From: an uncultured Spirochaetaceae bacterium
Lineage (GTDB): Bacteria > Spirochaetota > Spirochaetia > Sphaerochaetales > Sphaerochaetaceae
Assembly (NCBI GenBank): GCA_946414625.1
Contig: CAMKPI010000029.1
Location: forward strand, 1 to 14,636
Reading direction: 5' to 3'
DNA: 14,636 nucleotides
The translations under genes and the position numbers were made by a program. Of the stretch, positions 14,112 to 14,636 are shown piece by piece. The notes below the pieces were generated by a model, which saw only the letters and a program-made list of their open reading frames with translations, was not told where the DNA came from and searched no databases. Position 1 is the first letter of the stretch, and the number at the start of each line of letters is the position of its first letter.

Positions 14112-14147
14112 AAGAACAATTCTAGCCCATCACGGAAGTTTACACAA
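14112..14147 (-). promoter_or_regulatory. Candidate promoter abutting rlmE
   Basis: TTGTGT (14147-14142), a 17-nt spacer, TAGAAT (14124-14119, 5/6), then 7 nt to the ATG. The geometry is like the ABC promoter and predicts a leaderless transcript. The -35 is weak (3/6). Confidence 0.45.
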
Positions 14148-14176
14148 CGCCTTAGAACAAAACCGAACGTGAAATC

Positions 14177-14407
14177 GCGGAATAACGGTGCGTGGAGCAC
14201 AGTGCACTGAACACGGCGCGGGGAATATCAGTATGCGGAATAACTGTGCGTGGAGCACGGTGCACTGAACACGGCGCGGGGAATATCAGTAAGCAGAATA
14301 ACGGCGCAAAATATCAGTATACGGATAACGACGCACTGCACACGGCGCACGGAATATCAATATGCAGAATTACGACGCGCTACACATGGCGCGTGAAATC
14401 TCAGTAT
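14177..14407. repeat. Non-coding tandem repeat with 58-bp unit between tRNA-Gly and rlmE
   Basis: Two full 58-bp units (14177-14234 and 14235-14292) differ at three positions. Three shortened units follow: 28 bp (14293-14320), 43 bp (14321-14363) and 44 bp (14364-14407), with a decaying sixth start from 14408. Unit hallmarks are GC(G/A)GAATAAC at the left, GTGCGTGGAGCAC and CAGTGCACTG palindromic blocks in the middle, and AATATCAGTAT at the right. Neither 58 nor the shorter lengths keep a reading frame, so it is not protein-coding. It explains most of the 344-nt gene-free stretch 14112-14455; the remainder is the rlmE promoter and the tRNA terminator. Confidence 0.88.
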
Positions 14408-14447
14408 GCAGAATATCTGTGCATGGAAAATGAAACGAAATACCTCG

Positions 14448-14455
14448 AAAAAAAA
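14448..14455 (-). terminator. U8 tract ending tRNA-Gly transcription
   Basis: Eight T on the minus strand directly follow the tRNA acceptor stem. The tRNA's own T-arm and acceptor stem could act as the hairpin. Confidence 0.5.
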
Positions 14456-14526
14456 GCAACAGACGGGATTCGAACCCGCGTGAACCACCTTGGCAAGGTG
14501 GTGCGTAACCACTACGCTACTGTTGC
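14456..14526 (-). tRNA. tRNA-Gly (anticodon GCC)
   Basis: A 71-nt cloverleaf: acceptor GCAACAG/CTGTTGC (7 bp), D arm GCG-TAGTGGTTA-CGC, anticodon stem CCACC/GGTGG with loop TTGCCAA, variable loop TTCAC, and T arm GCGGG-TTCGAAT-CCCGT. No CCA is encoded; the next bases are a T8 run, so CCA must be added by nucleotidyltransferase. It decodes GGC and GGU. Confidence 0.97.
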
Positions 14527-14530
14527 ATAC

Positions 14531-14566
14531 ATAAGCGAGCTTATCACTTTTCAAAAATTTGCGCAA
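14531..14566 (-). promoter_or_regulatory. Candidate tRNA-Gly promoter with palindrome over the -10
   Basis: TTGCGC (14566-14561), a 17-nt spacer, TAAGCT (14543-14538), then 11 nt to the tRNA 5' end. The -10 match is poor (3/6). It overlaps a 14-bp inverted repeat, ATAAGC-GA-GCTTAT (14531-14544). A/T tracts upstream could serve as an UP element. Confidence 0.35.
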
Positions 14567-14574
14567 CACATTTG

Positions 14575-14620
14575 AAAAAAAATTTGGAACCGACCACCGA
14601 AACAGGAAGACGGCTCCAAA
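14575..14620 (-). terminator. Rho-independent terminator of an unseen upstream gene
   Basis: On the minus strand TTTGGAGCCG (14620-14611) pairs with CGGTTCCAAA (14592-14583) as a 10-bp stem with one G-U pair and an 18-nt loop, followed by eight T (14582-14575). It ends a leftward transcript that begins beyond the right edge. The 16 remaining bases at the edge show no identifiable gene. Confidence 0.8.
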
Positions 14621-14636
14621 GCACAAAATCGCGGAG

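Noticed and set aside
14177..14407. CRISPR-like array
   Set aside because: Units are contiguous with no unique spacers, vary in length (58, 58, 28, 43, 44), and no cas gene is present.
14357..14626. Minus-strand 89-codon frame across the tRNA
   Set aside because: It runs through the tRNA-Gly gene, its terminator and the terminator at the right edge, so it cannot be a real gene.

Overview
The window looks like chromosomal DNA of a GC-rich spirochaete, probably a treponeme relative. The reasons are a spirochaete-style LptD homologue (Phe/Pro-rich barrel entry motif around residues 195-212), a TrpR-family regulator of the kind found in spirochaetes and Firmicutes, and a set of conserved single-copy housekeeping genes. 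This placement is inference from remembered family features; no database was searched. Every confident gene lies on the minus strand, so transcription runs from high to low coordinates. No phage, transposase, CRISPR or integrase signature was found.

Layout in transcription order (right to left). The right edge carries a rho-independent terminator for an unseen upstream gene, then tRNA-Gly(GCC). A non-coding tandem repeat with a 58-bp unit follows (14177-14407). Next come rlmE (23S rRNA 2'-O-methyltransferase) and a rhomboid intramembrane protease, 14 nt apart. After a repeat-rich 263-nt gap that may hold a small ORF come proS, rsmI and a TrmH/SpoU-type RNA methyltransferase, tightly coupled (19-nt gap, then an ATGA overlap). 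A strong sigma70-type promoter then drives an overlapping pair of ABC exporter half-transporters that looks like an asymmetric heterodimer. These are followed by a TrpR-like repressor, lspA (lipoprotein signal peptidase) with a GH43/GH32-like beta-propeller protein 15 nt behind it, and finally lptD, which runs off the left edge.

The functional themes are translation and RNA modification (tRNA-Gly, rlmE, proS, rsmI, trmH-like) and envelope biology (rhomboid, ABC exporter, lspA, lptD).

Two patterns cut across the genes. First, five of the ten confident complete proteins carry extra low-complexity segments built from degenerate in-frame repeats of 54, 66, 72, 75 or 96 nt, placed in loops, linkers or tails of otherwise conserved folds. 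The intergenic regions also contain short tandem duplications, with units of 7, 9, about 60 and 58 bp. This suggests a lineage with unusually active local duplication. Second, genes that appear to start a transcript (lptD, lspA, the first ABC gene, rlmE) lack Shine-Dalgarno sequences, and three of them have a -10-like hexamer ending only 7-8 nt before the ATG. That spacing predicts leaderless mRNAs, whereas most operon-internal genes have clear Shine-Dalgarno sites.
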